Part shown: piece after piece, positions 34,324 to 43,220 of the stretch
How positions within the stretch are numbered: position 1 is the stretch's first letter
Layout of the letters: each line of letters starts with the position of its first letter
Assembly (NCBI GenBank): GCA_040902745.1
Contig: JBBDWR010000028.1
Span: 124,001 to 188,000 of the forward strand
Direction: 5' to 3'
From: JBBDWR01 sp040902745
Lineage (GTDB): Bacteria; Actinomycetota; UBA4738; HRBIN12
DNA length: 64,000 nt
Position numbers and translations under genes: made by a program
Notes under the pieces: model-generated
Database searches by the model: none
Told to the model about the DNA's origin: nothing
What the model saw: the letters and a program-made list of their open reading frames with translations, nothing else

Positions 34324-35084
34324 ACTGTCCCGCGGTGCGGGACCTGCTTCCCGAACACGCGCTTTCCCTGCTGGGCCCCTTGGACCGGCTCGGTGTGCAG
34401 CGCCACCTCGCATGGTGTGCGGCATGCCGGAAAGAGGCAGCGAGCCTTGAGGAAGCCGGCGCGGTCTTCGGGTTCACCGCACCTGAGGCGCAGATGCCCG
34501 ACGGGTTGCAGGAACGTGTCGTCCAGGCGGTGTCGACCGGCGCGGCGAAGGAGTCGACGATCCGCCATCGCATGCGGTTCCTGGGTGTCGCGGCCGCCGT
34601 CGCGGCGCTGGTGGCGCTCGGAGGGTTCGGGTGGGGCGCGGTGATGGCGTCGCGCGCAGGCGACGCCGAGCGACGGGCGCAAGAGGCGGAGCGACTGCAG
34701 GAGCAGGGCGAGGGCGTACAGGAGGTACTCGACGACCAGCTGCTGCGTCCCCGGGATCGATTGCTCTTCGCGTGGCTGGTGCCGAACGACGGAGCGCAGA
34801 GCGATGGCTGGGGCTACGTGGTGACCTCCCCCGGGCAACCGGACGTGGTCGGCGTGAACCTGGTCGGGTTGCCCGCAGGCGTGCAGATGCCGGTGCGCGT
34901 GTGGCTCACGGGGGGCGGCGGCAACGACCGCATCCTTGTCGTCCGGGCGCGCCGGATCGACGCATCGGGCGCCCTCGAGCAGGCTCGTCGGATCGACCGG
35001 AACCTCTCCGGCGTCACCGTCATGGTCGTGAAAGATGCCGACGGACGGGTTGTGCTCTCCGGTTTCTTGGACGCGCCGGACTGA
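34320..35084 (+). CDS. Membrane-anchored zinc anti-sigma factor
   Basis: A 254-residue anti-sigma factor. The N-terminal zinc anti-sigma domain has HLAWCAACRKE (HxxxCxxC) after LLPEHALSLLGPLDR. A single transmembrane helix follows (FLGVAAAVAALVALGGFGWGAVMA), then a coiled stretch and an extracytoplasmic domain of the RskA type (about 135-254, WGYVVTSPGQPDVVGVNLVGLPAG). It should hold the upstream ECF sigma factor inactive and release it on an envelope signal. The GTG at 34320 overlaps the sigma stop codon. Confidence 0.9.
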   Translation: MNCPAVRDLLPEHALSLLGPLDRLGVQRHLAWCAACRKEAASLEEAGAVFGFTAPEAQMPDGLQERVVQAVSTGAAKESTIRHRMRFLGVAAAVAALVALGGFGWGAVMASRAGDAERRAQEAERLQEQGEGVQEVLDDQLLRPRDRLLFAWLVPNDGAQSDGWGYVVTSPGQPDVVGVNLVGLPAGVQMPVRVWLTGGGGNDRILVVRARRIDASGALEQARRIDRNLSGVTVMVVKDADGRVVLSGFLDAPD

Positions 35085-35144
35085 GTCGGCGCACCTCACG
35101 TTCGCAGAGGGTTGCCGGCCCTCATGCCCGCCGAGATGCTGGCC

Positions 35145-35150
35145 TATGAT
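35145..35150 (+). promoter_or_regulatory. -10 box for leaderless nucleotidyltransferase gene (TATGAT)
   Basis: TATGAT differs from TATAAT at one base and ends 8 nt before the ATG at 35159, with no ribosome site between them. Transcription should start at or next to the start codon. Confidence 0.65.
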
Positions 35151-35158
35151 GCCGACGT

Positions 35159-36508
35159 ATGCCGGAGCTCACCGATATCGTCGGGATCGGCCTCGCGGGC
35201 GGGCAAGGGGTTCGGGCCCGGCCGCTGACCCTCAAGGCGCCCGGATACCTGCGATCCAAGGCGGCGATGTCGTTCTTGGGCCGTCGCCTGATCCGGTGGG
35301 TGATCCAGATCCTGTCCAGCGAGGGCATCAAGGACTACTACGTGATCGCCCACGGCAAGGAGAACCGTTACCAGATCAAGGTGATGCTCGGCTACGGGGA
35401 AGAGTTCGGGGTCGACGTGAAGTACTCGCCCGTGAAGTACGACGCTGCCTCCCGGGGGAGCGCGGATTCGACGCTCCGCATGCTCGAGCACTGGGACGTT
35501 CGCCAGCACGCCTTGGTGTTCCCGACCGATTCGATCATCGACTTCGATCTCGAACCGATGGTCCGGGTACACACGGAATCGGGTGCGATCGCAACGATCG
35601 CGGCGATGACGCGCGAGCCCGATGAAGTCGCCGAGAAGTACGGCGTGATGCTCACCGACCGCGACCGGCGGGTCACGGAGTTCGTCGAGAAGCCCACGCT
35701 AGGCGAACTCCGGGAGCATTTCCACGTGCACACGGACGAGGAGTTCCGCGCTCTGCCGCTGATGACCAACGCGGGTTTCTACTTGATCGACACCGAGTGG
35801 GTACGCGAGCTGGCGTCGCACCCGGACATCGTCTCGATGCGCGAGCGGCGTCTCGATTTCGGCAAGGACCTGCTCCCGTGGCTCGTCGAGCAGGGCCATC
35901 CGGTGCTTGCCTCACCGGTCCGGCGGATCGGTGATCTCGGAAACGTCCGCGACTTCCTCGAGACGATGATCGACGTTCTCAGCGGGAACTTCGCATCGGT
36001 CGATCGCCTGCTCGGACCCCCGTTCGACGCGGAGCGCAACGTGTGGATCGCTCCCGAGTCCCTCCAGCTTCGTGACGACGCGACCAAGACCACACTGGCG
36101 GAGAAGATCGCCGACGGGAGCGTGACGATCGGTCCCGGCGTTCGGATCGGCCGGTTCTGCGAGATCGGTCCGGGCGTGACGATCGTGGAGTCCAACCTCG
36201 ACGACGACGTCGAGGTCGGGGAGGGGGCGCGGATAGAGCGCTCGCAGATCCGCGACGGCGCGATCGTCGGCGCGGGCGCGCGGCTGCGGGAGGCGGTGGT
36301 CGGATCGATGACGGAGATCCGATCCGAGCTCGACCTGCCGACCGAGATCATCGACCAGGTTGCGCTCGGAGACGAGGTCACGGTGCACGCCGGTGTGCAC
36401 CTCGTCGGCGACATCTCCGTCTATCCACGGCTGAAGATCCCCGTCGGCATCGACGTCCCCCGGGGCACCGACATCACCGGCCCCGCAGACGTCCTTCGTC
36501 ATCTCTAG
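35159..36508 (+). CDS. Sugar-1-phosphate nucleotidyltransferase with hexapeptide domain
   Basis: A 449-residue protein. The N-terminal NTP-transferase domain (about 8-260) has GLAGGQGVRARPLT in place of the usual GGxGTRxxPLT, and the PKP motif that normally follows is absent (APGYLRSKAAM). FPTDSIIDFD supplies the expected metal-binding aspartate region, and VTEFVEKP the sugar-site segment. A left-handed beta-helix of hexapeptide repeats follows (about 320-430, IGPGVRIGRFCEIGPGVTIVES). Activation of a hexose-1-phosphate is inferred from the family; the altered signature may mean a changed nucleotide preference or lost activity. The start is leaderless with a TATGAT box. Confidence 0.85.
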   Translation: MPELTDIVGIGLAGGQGVRARPLTLKAPGYLRSKAAMSFLGRRLIRWVIQILSSEGIKDYYVIAHGKENRYQIKVMLGYGEEFGVDVKYSPVKYDAASRGSADSTLRMLEHWDVRQHALVFPTDSIIDFDLEPMVRVHTESGAIATIAAMTREPDEVAEKYGVMLTDRDRRVTEFVEKPTLGELREHFHVHTDEEFRALPLMTNAGFYLIDTEWVRELASHPDIVSMRERRLDFGKDLLPWLVEQGHPVLASPVRRIGDLGNVRDFLETMIDVLSGNFASVDRLLGPPFDAERNVWIAPESLQLRDDATKTTLAEKIADGSVTIGPGVRIGRFCEIGPGVTIVESNLDDDVEVGEGARIERSQIRDGAIVGAGARLREAVVGSMTEIRSELDLPTEIIDQVALGDEVTVHAGVHLVGDISVYPRLKIPVGIDVPRGTDITGPADVLRHL

Positions 36509-36518
36509 GCCGGCTGCG

Positions 36519-37538
36519 ATGCATTTCGGACTCGCGCTCCCGCACTACGACTTCTCGCTCCCGAGGGTCCGCCCGATCACCGTCGGGGCGCTCGTGGACT
36601 GGGCCTCGCGCGCCGAGCAACTCGGGTTCGACTCGGCATGGATCTCCGATCACTTCTTCCTTTCGCTCGAACGCTACGGAGGATCGGATGAGCGGTTCGG
36701 CTCACTGGAGCCGATGACGGCGTTGGCGGCGCTCGCGGAGACGACCGATCGGATCCGTCTCGGCACGCTTGTGCTCGGGGCGCCGTTCCGCCACCCGGCC
36801 CTGCTCGCGAAGGCCGCGACCTCCGTGGATCTCGCGAGCACCGGCAGGCTCGACCTCGGGATCGGAGCGGGCTGGTATCAGGACGAGTTCGCTGCCTTCG
36901 GCTTGCACTTCGGGACGCTCGGTGAACGCTTCTCGTTGCTCGAGGAATACCTCGCGGTCCTCGGCCCGCTGCTGGCAGGCGGGCCGGTCGATCACGACGG
37001 GCCCCGGTTCCCGATGTCGGGAGCGCTTAACCGGCCACTGCCCGCCCAACGTCCGCGACCCCCGATCTGGGTCGGGGGCAAAGGCGGCACGCGTCTGTTG
37101 CGGTTGATCGCTCGATCGGCGGACGGATGGAACGCCGTCTGGCGGTGGTCACCCGACGCCTATGCAGAGAAGCTGCGCGATCTCGAGCGGATCTGCGAGG
37201 AGGTCGGGCGCGATCCGGCGTCGGTGCGGCGATCGGTCGGGCTGTACACGATCGTGGGCGAGAACGACTCCGACCTGCGCCGCCGCATGCAACGGCTGCG
37301 GGACTGGGGGCCGGGTCTGGAGGGTGTCTCCCACGAGGAGCTGTCCGCCCACCATCTCGTCGGCACACCCGATCGCATCCTGGAACGGATCGCGGCGTTC
37401 GGCGAGCTCGGAGTGGAAGAGATCATCATCACGCCGGCCCAGCTCCCGTTCGCGATCCCCGATGCCGAGATGGTTGAGTTGATCGCCGGGCGTGTCGTGG
37501 CTCCCGGTCGTGCGATCCCAGCGCCGTCGTCGGGCTAG
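36519..37538 (+). CDS. LLM-class flavin or F420-dependent oxidoreductase
   Basis: A 339-residue luciferase-like TIM barrel. Family segments are MHFGLALPHYDFS, GFDSAWISDHFF, TDRIRLGTLVLGAPFRHPALLAKAATSVDLAS, RLDLGIGAGWYQDEFAAFG, PPIWVGGKGG and RLIARSADGWN. In actinobacteria many such proteins use coenzyme F420; the sequence does not show which cofactor or substrate is used here. The ATG at 36519 lies 11 bp after the nucleotidyltransferase stop, so they may be cotranscribed. Its TAG overlaps the glpX stop (CTAG at 37535-37538). Confidence 0.9.
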   Translation: MHFGLALPHYDFSLPRVRPITVGALVDWASRAEQLGFDSAWISDHFFLSLERYGGSDERFGSLEPMTALAALAETTDRIRLGTLVLGAPFRHPALLAKAATSVDLASTGRLDLGIGAGWYQDEFAAFGLHFGTLGERFSLLEEYLAVLGPLLAGGPVDHDGPRFPMSGALNRPLPAQRPRPPIWVGGKGGTRLLRLIARSADGWNAVWRWSPDAYAEKLRDLERICEEVGRDPASVRRSVGLYTIVGENDSDLRRRMQRLRDWGPGLEGVSHEELSAHHLVGTPDRILERIAAFGELGVEEIIITPAQLPFAIPDAEMVELIAGRVVAPGRAIPAPSSG

Positions 37539-38545
37539 CGGCGGTAGTCGCGGCCGGTGAAGCGCTCGAGCTTCTCGAACTGGTGCTCAGCCTCGATCAC
37601 GCGGACGGTTCCCGACCGTGAGCGCATCACCATCGAGGATGTCTTCGCCGCGTCATGCCAGTAGCGAACCCCGTTGAGCAGCGATCCGTCGGTGACCCCG
37701 GTGGCAGCGAAGAACACGTCGTCTCCCGCGCAGAGGTCGTCGGTGGTGAGTACCGCTTCGAGGTCGAAGCCCTCACCGATCAGGACCTCGCGCTCCTCGT
37801 CGGTCCGCGGGTGCAGGCGTCCCTGCATCGCACCCCCGAGGCACTTCAGCGCGGCCGCCGCGATCACCCCCTCCGGAGTTCCGCCGATCCCCAGGATCAG
37901 ATCGACGCCGCTCCGCCGCGATTGGGCGGCGGCGATCGCGCTGGCAACATCGCCGTCCTTGATCAGGAAAACGCGGGCGCCTGCCTCGCGGCACGCCGTG
38001 ATCAGGTCCTTGTGCCGTGGCCGGTCGAGGATCGTCACGCCCATCTCCTCGGGCCGGGCTCCCTTGGCCTTGGCCACCGCTCGGATGTTCTCCCCGGGCG
38101 GTGCCGTGATGTCGATCGCGTCGGCCGCCTCGGCGCCCGTGGCGACCTTCTCCATGTAGACGGCCGATCCCGGGAACAGCATCGACCCTCGTGCGGCCAG
38201 CGCGATCACCGCCAGGGCGTTCCCCTGTCCGGTGGCGGTGAGCGTGGTGCCGTCGATCGGATCCACGGCGACATCCACGGAGGGACCGTCTCCGTTGCCG
38301 ACCTCCTCGCCGTTATAGAGCATCGGCGCTTCGTCCTTCTCGCCCTCGCCGATCACGACGGTGCCGTGCATCGAGACCGAGTCCACCATCAAGCGCATCG
38401 CGTCAACGGCGGCCCGATCGGCGGCGACCTTGTCTCCACGACCGATCCACCGGCCCGCTGCCAGGGCTCCGGCCTCCGTCACGCGCACCAGCTCCAGGGC
38501 TAGGTTGCGGTCGGGTCGTTGGTCGCGGGTCATGGGCTCGGTCAC
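37535..38545 (-). CDS. glpX: Class II fructose-1,6-bisphosphatase
   Basis: A 336-residue metal-dependent phosphatase of gluconeogenesis, converting fructose 1,6-bisphosphate to fructose 6-phosphate. GlpX signatures are ALAAGRWIGRGDK, VVIGEGEKDEAPMLYNGEEVG, VDVAVDPIDGTTL, GIGGTPEGV and FFAATGVTDGSLL. This is the form actinobacteria use in place of class I FBPase. The GTG at 38545 has AGGAGG 5 nt upstream; an ATG four codons later is possible. It is 50 bp downstream of the epimerase gene on the same strand and converges with the LLM gene with overlapping stops. Confidence 0.96.
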   Translation of the reverse strand: MTEPMTRDQRPDRNLALELVRVTEAGALAAGRWIGRGDKVAADRAAVDAMRLMVDSVSMHGTVVIGEGEKDEAPMLYNGEEVGNGDGPSVDVAVDPIDGTTLTATGQGNALAVIALAARGSMLFPGSAVYMEKVATGAEAADAIDITAPPGENIRAVAKAKGARPEEMGVTILDRPRHKDLITACREAGARVFLIKDGDVASAIAAAQSRRSGVDLILGIGGTPEGVIAAAALKCLGGAMQGRLHPRTDEEREVLIGEGFDLEAVLTTDDLCAGDDVFFAATGVTDGSLLNGVRYWHDAAKTSSMVMRSRSGTVRVIEAEHQFEKLERFTGRDYRR

Positions 38546-38595
38546 GTGTCCTCCTGGCTCGTCGCGGCCGCGGGGAGCCGGCGCGCCCGCCCATC

Positions 38596-39615
38596 CTACG
38601 TGGGCTCGGGCGAGGGAGGCGGGCCGGGCAGCGGGGGGATCAGGCCCTGCGCCGCATACCAAGCCAGCGTGCGTCGCAAGGTCGCCTCGAACGGGGTGTA
38701 GCGCACACCGAGGTCGCGTTCGGCGCGGGAGCCGTCGTAGCGGTGACCGTGCAGCAGCGTGCGGGCAGCCTCACCGCAGATCGGCACCGATCGGCGACCG
38801 ATGGTCCTCACGAGATCGCCGAGCGCCCCGGCAACGGTCGCGGCCGTGCCGGGGACGAAATGCACCGGCCGCGGGAGCGGAAGGATCCTCGATGCGACCT
38901 CGATCGCCTCCCGCAGCGTGATCGAGGTCCCCGACAGCAGGTAGCGCTCGCCCGCAGCGCCGCGCTCTGCCCCCGCCAGCAACCCCTCGACGCAGTCGTC
39001 GATATCGACCACGCTGACCCATGTATCTACGGCGAGTGGGAGACGGCCTTTGGCGACATCCAACAGCAGGCGCGCCGTGCCGGTCGTGCGGCCGGGTCCT
39101 TGCACCGACGACGGGTTGAGGCAGACGACGTCGAGACCGAGTTCGCGCGCCCTCGCCATGACCCTGCGTTCTCCGAGGGCCTTGGATCGCTCGTAGTGGG
39201 AGAGCTGGCTCCCACGGTGCGGGGAGTCCTCCCGGCCGATCGTCCCGCGTGCTTCGCCGATCGTCGCGGCCGAGGAGGTGTGCACGAGGCGGCGGACCCC
39301 GGCCTCGTGTGCGGCGATCACGACGCGATCGGCTCCCTCGACGTTGTCTCGGTACATCGGGCGCGGGTCGGGCACGCACATCGCGTTGACTCCGGCGACG
39401 TGGAAGACGAGCTGGCTGCCTTCCATCCCGGCGCCCAACGCTGCCACGTCCCCGAGGTCGCCGCGCACGGCAACGGCGCCGCGTGCCTCGACGCTCGCGG
39501 CTGCGGCATCGGATCGCGCAAGGGCCCGAACGGGGTGCCCATCGGCAACGAGCCGATCCACGAGCGCCCCGCCGACGAAACCGGAGCCGCCGGTGACGAA
39601 GACCGGGTCGCTCAC
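38596..39615 (-). CDS. NAD-dependent epimerase/dehydratase family protein
   Basis: A 339-residue extended short-chain dehydrogenase. The Rossmann motif is VTGGSGFVGGALVDRL (GGxGFxG), the acidic NAD-binding aspartate is in VRGDLGD, and the active site is SSAATIG plus YERSK (YxxxK). A hopanoid-associated or dihydroflavonol-reductase-like sugar or isoprenoid epimerase is possible; the substrate is unknown. The GTG at 39615 overlaps the TGA of pgsA (GTGA), so it is translationally coupled to phospholipid synthesis, a hint of lipid-related function. Confidence 0.87.
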   Translation of the reverse strand: MSDPVFVTGGSGFVGGALVDRLVADGHPVRALARSDAAAASVEARGAVAVRGDLGDVAALGAGMEGSQLVFHVAGVNAMCVPDPRPMYRDNVEGADRVVIAAHEAGVRRLVHTSSAATIGEARGTIGREDSPHRGSQLSHYERSKALGERRVMARARELGLDVVCLNPSSVQGPGRTTGTARLLLDVAKGRLPLAVDTWVSVVDIDDCVEGLLAGAERGAAGERYLLSGTSITLREAIEVASRILPLPRPVHFVPGTAATVAGALGDLVRTIGRRSVPICGEAARTLLHGHRYDGSRAERDLGVRYTPFEATLRRTLAWYAAQGLIPPLPGPPPSPEPT

Positions 39616-40220
39616 GCGCCCGGTGTCGGGCGCTTGCGCGCAGCCGTTCGCGGGCGGGGATGGAAGACCGAGCCGAACCGCGCGAAGTACTCGACGGCCG
39701 AGAGCACCGTCACGACTCCGGCGGCGAGCATCACCCACTGATCGAGGTACAGGCCTCCGATCGGGTCGCCGGGGCGCCAGATCGCGAGGAAGATCGCGAT
39801 GAATTGCACGTTGGCCTTCAGCTTGCCCCAGATAGACGGCTTCACGACCGTGCCGTCGCCGGCAGCGACGACGCCGCGCAAGCCCAGCACAAGGAGTTCG
39901 CGGGCGACGATGATCGAGGCGATCCACACCGAAGCCCGTCCGACGGCGACGAGCGCGAACAGCACACCGGTCACCAGCAGCTTGTCGGCCGTCGTGTCGA
40001 GGAACGCTCCGAGCGTGGATGTCTGCGCCCAGCGCCGGGCGAGGAGCCCGTCGAAGAAGTCGGTGAGGGCTGCGAAGCCGAACAGTCCGGCGGCGACGCC
40101 TGTCGCCCAGCGGGGATCACCCTCGGCGAGGACCAACCACATCACGATCGGAACGAGCACCACTCGAAGGATCGTGATGCCCGTTAGGAAGGCCGCGGCG
40201 CGCTCGTCTGGGGTCCTCAC
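39612..40220 (-). CDS. pgsA: CDP-diacylglycerol-glycerol-3-phosphate 3-phosphatidyltransferase
   Basis: A 202-residue membrane enzyme making phosphatidylglycerol phosphate. The CDP-alcohol transferase signature DG-x2-AR-x8-G-x3-D-x3-D is complete (DGLLARRWAQTSTLGAFLDTTAD). Hydrophobic segments such as GITILRVVLVPIVMWLVLA and VWIASIIVARELLVLGLRG fit the family. The GTG at 40220 gives the usual length. A TACGAT box lies 12 nt upstream and no ribosome site is seen, so the leader would be very short. An ATG at 40250 is an alternative. It diverges from the EamA gene. Confidence 0.9.
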   Translation of the reverse strand: MRTPDERAAAFLTGITILRVVLVPIVMWLVLAEGDPRWATGVAAGLFGFAALTDFFDGLLARRWAQTSTLGAFLDTTADKLLVTGVLFALVAVGRASVWIASIIVARELLVLGLRGVVAAGDGTVVKPSIWGKLKANVQFIAIFLAIWRPGDPIGGLYLDQWVMLAAGVVTVLSAVEYFARFGSVFHPRPRTAARKRPTPGA

Positions 40221-40349
40221 GGTGGTCGCCGCATCGTAGCAGCGCGCCATTGACAACAGGTCGAAGCGAGGCGGATGGTTTCGCTCGGTGATCCTCTCCG
40301 CGATGCCCGCAGACGCGCTGCACGCCAACGGCATCCTCGGTCGCTGATC

Positions 40350-41237
40350 GTGCGACCCCGGACGCTGGCGCTGCTGGTCGTGGGGGTCCTCGGCGTGTCA
40401 TCGTCGGCGATACTGATCCGGCTCGCGGAGGCGCCGCCGCTCGCGGTGAGCTTCTACCGCAACGCGCTCGCGGCCTCGGTGCTACTCCCGATCGCCTTGG
40501 GGACCCGCGGGCCGGAGATCAGGTCTTTGTCGCCTCGACAGTGGCGGCTCATGGCGATCTCGGGGGCGATCCTGGCGCTGCACTTCGCGCTGTGGGTGCC
40601 GTCGCTCGAGCTGACGAGCGTCGCGGCGAGCACGGTCCTCGTGACCACCGGTCCCGTATGGGTCGCGATCATCGGGGCGGCAACCCTGTCCGAACGCATC
40701 GGGCGCCGGGCCGCGATCGGCATCGGGTGCACGCTCGCGGGCGCCGTCGTGATCTCGGGTGGCGACCTGGGAACGTCCGGTGGGGCACTGGTCGGCGACT
40801 TCCTCGCCCTCGGCGGGGCGATCGCGGCGGCCGGATATGTGCTCGTCGGCCGGGCCGTGCGACCGCACGTGTCGCTCGTGGTTTACGTCGCGATCGTCTA
40901 CACGGTGGCCGCGGGCGTCCTGGTGGTCGCCATGCTCGTGGCGGGGACCCCATTCACCGGGTTCACCCCGAAGGTCTGGCTCTTGTTCGCCCTGATGGCG
41001 GCGGGACCGCAACTCATGGGGCATACGGTGTTCAACTACCTGCTGGCGGAGGTCGAGGCGTGGGTGGTCGCGGTCGCCGTCACCGCGGAGCCGGTCGGCG
41101 CGTCGCTGTTGGCGTTCCTCGTGCTCGACGAGGCGCCGCCCGCGCTCGCCGTCGCGGGTGGTGCGCTGATCCTGGCGGGGATCGCGCTCGCGATCTCCTC
41201 CCAAGGGCGTCGGCCGATCGAGATCGCGCCCGAGTGA
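40350..41237 (+). CDS. EamA/DMT-family transporter
   Basis: A 295-residue protein with ten hydrophobic segments in two EamA repeats (first repeat ILIRLAEAPPLAVSFYRNALAA; ALHFALWVPSLELTSVAASTVLVTTGPVWVA; second repeat starting GDFLALGGAIAAAGYVLVGR). Relatives export metabolites such as amino acids or nucleosides; the substrate is not evident. The GTG at 40350 places the start just before TM1. An ATG at 40275 would add 25 Arg-rich residues and remains possible. The short gap from the start of pgsA on the other strand implies a shared divergent promoter region. Confidence 0.85.
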   Translation: MRPRTLALLVVGVLGVSSSAILIRLAEAPPLAVSFYRNALAASVLLPIALGTRGPEIRSLSPRQWRLMAISGAILALHFALWVPSLELTSVAASTVLVTTGPVWVAIIGAATLSERIGRRAAIGIGCTLAGAVVISGGDLGTSGGALVGDFLALGGAIAAAGYVLVGRAVRPHVSLVVYVAIVYTVAAGVLVVAMLVAGTPFTGFTPKVWLLFALMAAGPQLMGHTVFNYLLAEVEAWVVAVAVTAEPVGASLLAFLVLDEAPPALAVAGGALILAGIALAISSQGRRPIEIAPE

Positions 41238-41287
41238 GCCCGGTGTTGATCCGCGCCGCCGAGGTTGCCCTTCCCGTGCACGCCGCG

Positions 41288-41293
41288 TAGCGT
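41288..41293 (+). promoter_or_regulatory. -10 box for leaderless gene at 41302 (TAGCGT)
   Basis: TAGCGT ends 8 nt before the GTG at 41302, with no ribosome site between, the same geometry as at hutH and the nucleotidyltransferase gene. Confidence 0.5.
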
Positions 41294-41301
41294 GTCCCGC
41301 C

Positions 41302-42090
41302 GTGGACTCCAACCAGCGCAACACGATCGTCGTCGTGATGGTCGGCGTCGCCCTCGTCGCAGGAGGTGTCGGATTCGCGCTGGGCCGCGCCGGAGGGGAG
41401 GAGGCGCCGGAGGATGCCGCGACGCCTCGCCCGACGGTGACGATCCCCTCGAACGAGGTCCCCGGTGACCCGCCGTCGGCCTCGCCCGCCGTCGACGTGC
41501 TCTCGATCGAGGGACGGCTGCTCGTTCCGAGCGATCAGGCCGTGGCGCTGGCGTCCGAGGCTGCGGCGTGCACGTCTCTGGTGACCCCCGGGTGGTCCGG
41601 CGACTGCGGGCAGGTCTCGGTGGAGGGAGGGCGCGCGGTCTGGGTGGTCGAGTCGCGCGCGGCCGGAGGCGGCGCAACGGCGCGCGGCGTGCGGGTGTTG
41701 ACCTATTCTGCAGACGCAGCAGGGTGGGTCACGCGCCTGGCGGCAGTGGACCCGGAGGGCTCGCGGTGGTCGGACATCGGCGTGGCGGCCGCCGACCTCA
41801 CCGGAGACGGAGGCGCCGAACTCGTCGTCGGCTTCCGCGAAGGGTCTGCCGACGGAAGCCTCAGCTACGACGTCGTCGCGATGTCCACTGGCGGGGTCGC
41901 GGAGGTGCTCGCGCACGGCGGCCCGCTGCCCGACGGCTCGGTCACGGTCGAGGGGGGACTGACCGACTACGCCCTGCTGTCGACGGCCGCATTCCAGCGA
42001 CGCAGCTTCGTCTTCTCCGATGGCTTGTTCCTCGCGAGCGAGGTCGAGGAGGTCCCCTCCGCCGAGGTTCCCGCGTCGCAGATCGGATGA
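41302..42090 (+). CDS. Membrane-anchored extracytoplasmic protein of unknown function
   Basis: A 262-residue protein: a short N-tail, one membrane helix (TIVVVMVGVALVAGGVGFALG), a Pro/Ser/Thr-rich linker (about 35-65) and an extracytoplasmic domain. Two cysteines (ACTSL, GDCGQ) could form a disulfide. The stretch ADLTGDGGAELVVGF resembles an FG-GAP or VCBS-type calcium-binding blade, but only one copy is visible. I do not recognise the family. Its end overlaps the start of the alpha-hydroxy-acid oxidase gene (ATGA). Confidence 0.65.
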   Translation: MDSNQRNTIVVVMVGVALVAGGVGFALGRAGGEEAPEDAATPRPTVTIPSNEVPGDPPSASPAVDVLSIEGRLLVPSDQAVALASEAAACTSLVTPGWSGDCGQVSVEGGRAVWVVESRAAGGGATARGVRVLTYSADAAGWVTRLAAVDPEGSRWSDIGVAAADLTGDGGAELVVGFREGSADGSLSYDVVAMSTGGVAEVLAHGGPLPDGSVTVEGGLTDYALLSTAAFQRRSFVFSDGLFLASEVEEVPSAEVPASQIG

Positions 42091-43139
42091 CGTCGAGGAG
42101 CGGCGACGACGGGGCCGGGGTGCGCGACCCGCCGTTCATCACCGTGGACGACTTCGAGCCGATCGCCCGTCGCGTGCTGCCGCGCGATGTCTACGACTAC
42201 TACGCGGGCGGGGCGGGTGACGAATGGACCCTGGCCGAGAACGTGTCGGCGTGGCGGCGGTGGGCGCTTCGTCCTCGTGTGCTGACTGGGGTCGGCGAGC
42301 GCGACACGTCGGTCGATGTGCTCGGAACCGAGGTGGCCTCCCCCGTGTTGGTCGCCCCCTGGGCGTACCAATCACACGCCCACCCGGACGGGGAGCGGGC
42401 AACCGCGCGAGCGGCTGCTCGAGCCGGCACGATCGTGGTCGTGTCCACGACCGCCCTCGGCTCGCTCGAAGAGATCGCGAGCGCGAGCGACGGGCCGAAG
42501 TGGTGGCAGCTGTACGTGTTCGCCGACCGCTCGGTCACGCGGGACATGTTGGCGCGCGTCGTGTCCGCTGGCTACAGGGCGATCTGCATGACGGTCGACT
42601 TTCCCGTGAACGGACTGCGGCACCGCGACACGCGGAGTGGATTCCACATGCCGGTCGGGCTACCCGGTGACGATCTCGTCTACGAGCCGAACCTGACGTG
42701 GGACGACGTCGCGTGGGTGCGCGAGCAGGCGAAGATGCCGCTGCTGCTCAAGGGGATCTTGACCGCGGAAGACGCTCACCTCGCACTCGAGGCCGGTGTG
42801 GACGGCATCGTCGTCTCCAACCACGGGGGCCGACAGCTCGATGGGGTGCCGGCGCCGATCACGGTGCTCCCCGAGATCGTGGAGGCGGTCGACGGACGCG
42901 TCCCGGTCCTCGTCGATGGCGGCGTCCGCCGGGGCACCGACGTCCTGCGCGCGATCGCACTCGGGGCACAGGCGGTGCTCGTCGGACGCCCGGCCGTCTG
43001 GGGTCTGGCCGCGGCCGGAGAGGACGGCGTCGTACGGGTCCTGGAGATCCTGCGCGACGAGTTCGACAACGCGCTGGCGCTGTGCGGGTGCCGCTCGGTG
43101 GGTGACATCTCGCGCTCGCATGTGATGCCGGCGCTCTAG
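42087..43139 (+). CDS. FMN-dependent alpha-hydroxy-acid oxidase/dehydrogenase
   Basis: A 350-residue TIM-barrel flavoenzyme of the lactate/glycolate oxidase family. Visible features are the N-terminal YDYYAGGAGDEWTLAENV, FMN-site segments VLVAPWAYQSHAHPDGE and WWQLYVF, the catalytic SNHGGRQLDG with the active-site histidine and arginine, and the phosphate-binding GGVRRGTDVLRAIALGA. It oxidises a 2-hydroxy acid such as lactate, glycolate or mandelate; which one is not clear. The ATG at 42087 overlaps the upstream stop (ATGA). A strong hairpin follows the stop codon. Confidence 0.92.
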   Translation: MTSRSGDDGAGVRDPPFITVDDFEPIARRVLPRDVYDYYAGGAGDEWTLAENVSAWRRWALRPRVLTGVGERDTSVDVLGTEVASPVLVAPWAYQSHAHPDGERATARAAARAGTIVVVSTTALGSLEEIASASDGPKWWQLYVFADRSVTRDMLARVVSAGYRAICMTVDFPVNGLRHRDTRSGFHMPVGLPGDDLVYEPNLTWDDVAWVREQAKMPLLLKGILTAEDAHLALEAGVDGIVVSNHGGRQLDGVPAPITVLPEIVEAVDGRVPVLVDGGVRRGTDVLRAIALGAQAVLVGRPAVWGLAAAGEDGVVRVLEILRDEFDNALALCGCRSVGDISRSHVMPAL

Positions 43140-43170
43140 ACCCGGCAGTGAGACGAAGGCCCCGGACGTA

Positions 43171-43203
43171 CGAGAGCCGCCGGGGAAACCCCGACGGCTC
43201 TCG
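43171..43203. terminator. Bidirectional terminator hairpin
   Basis: CGAGAGCCG-C-CGGGG, loop AAA, CCCCG-A-CGGCTCTCG forms a 14-bp stem with one C/A mismatch. It stands alone between two convergent genes (stop codons at 43139 and 43221) and is the only strong terminator-like hairpin between convergent genes in the window. Confidence 0.8.
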
Positions 43204-43220
43204 CGCCGATCAGCGTCCGG

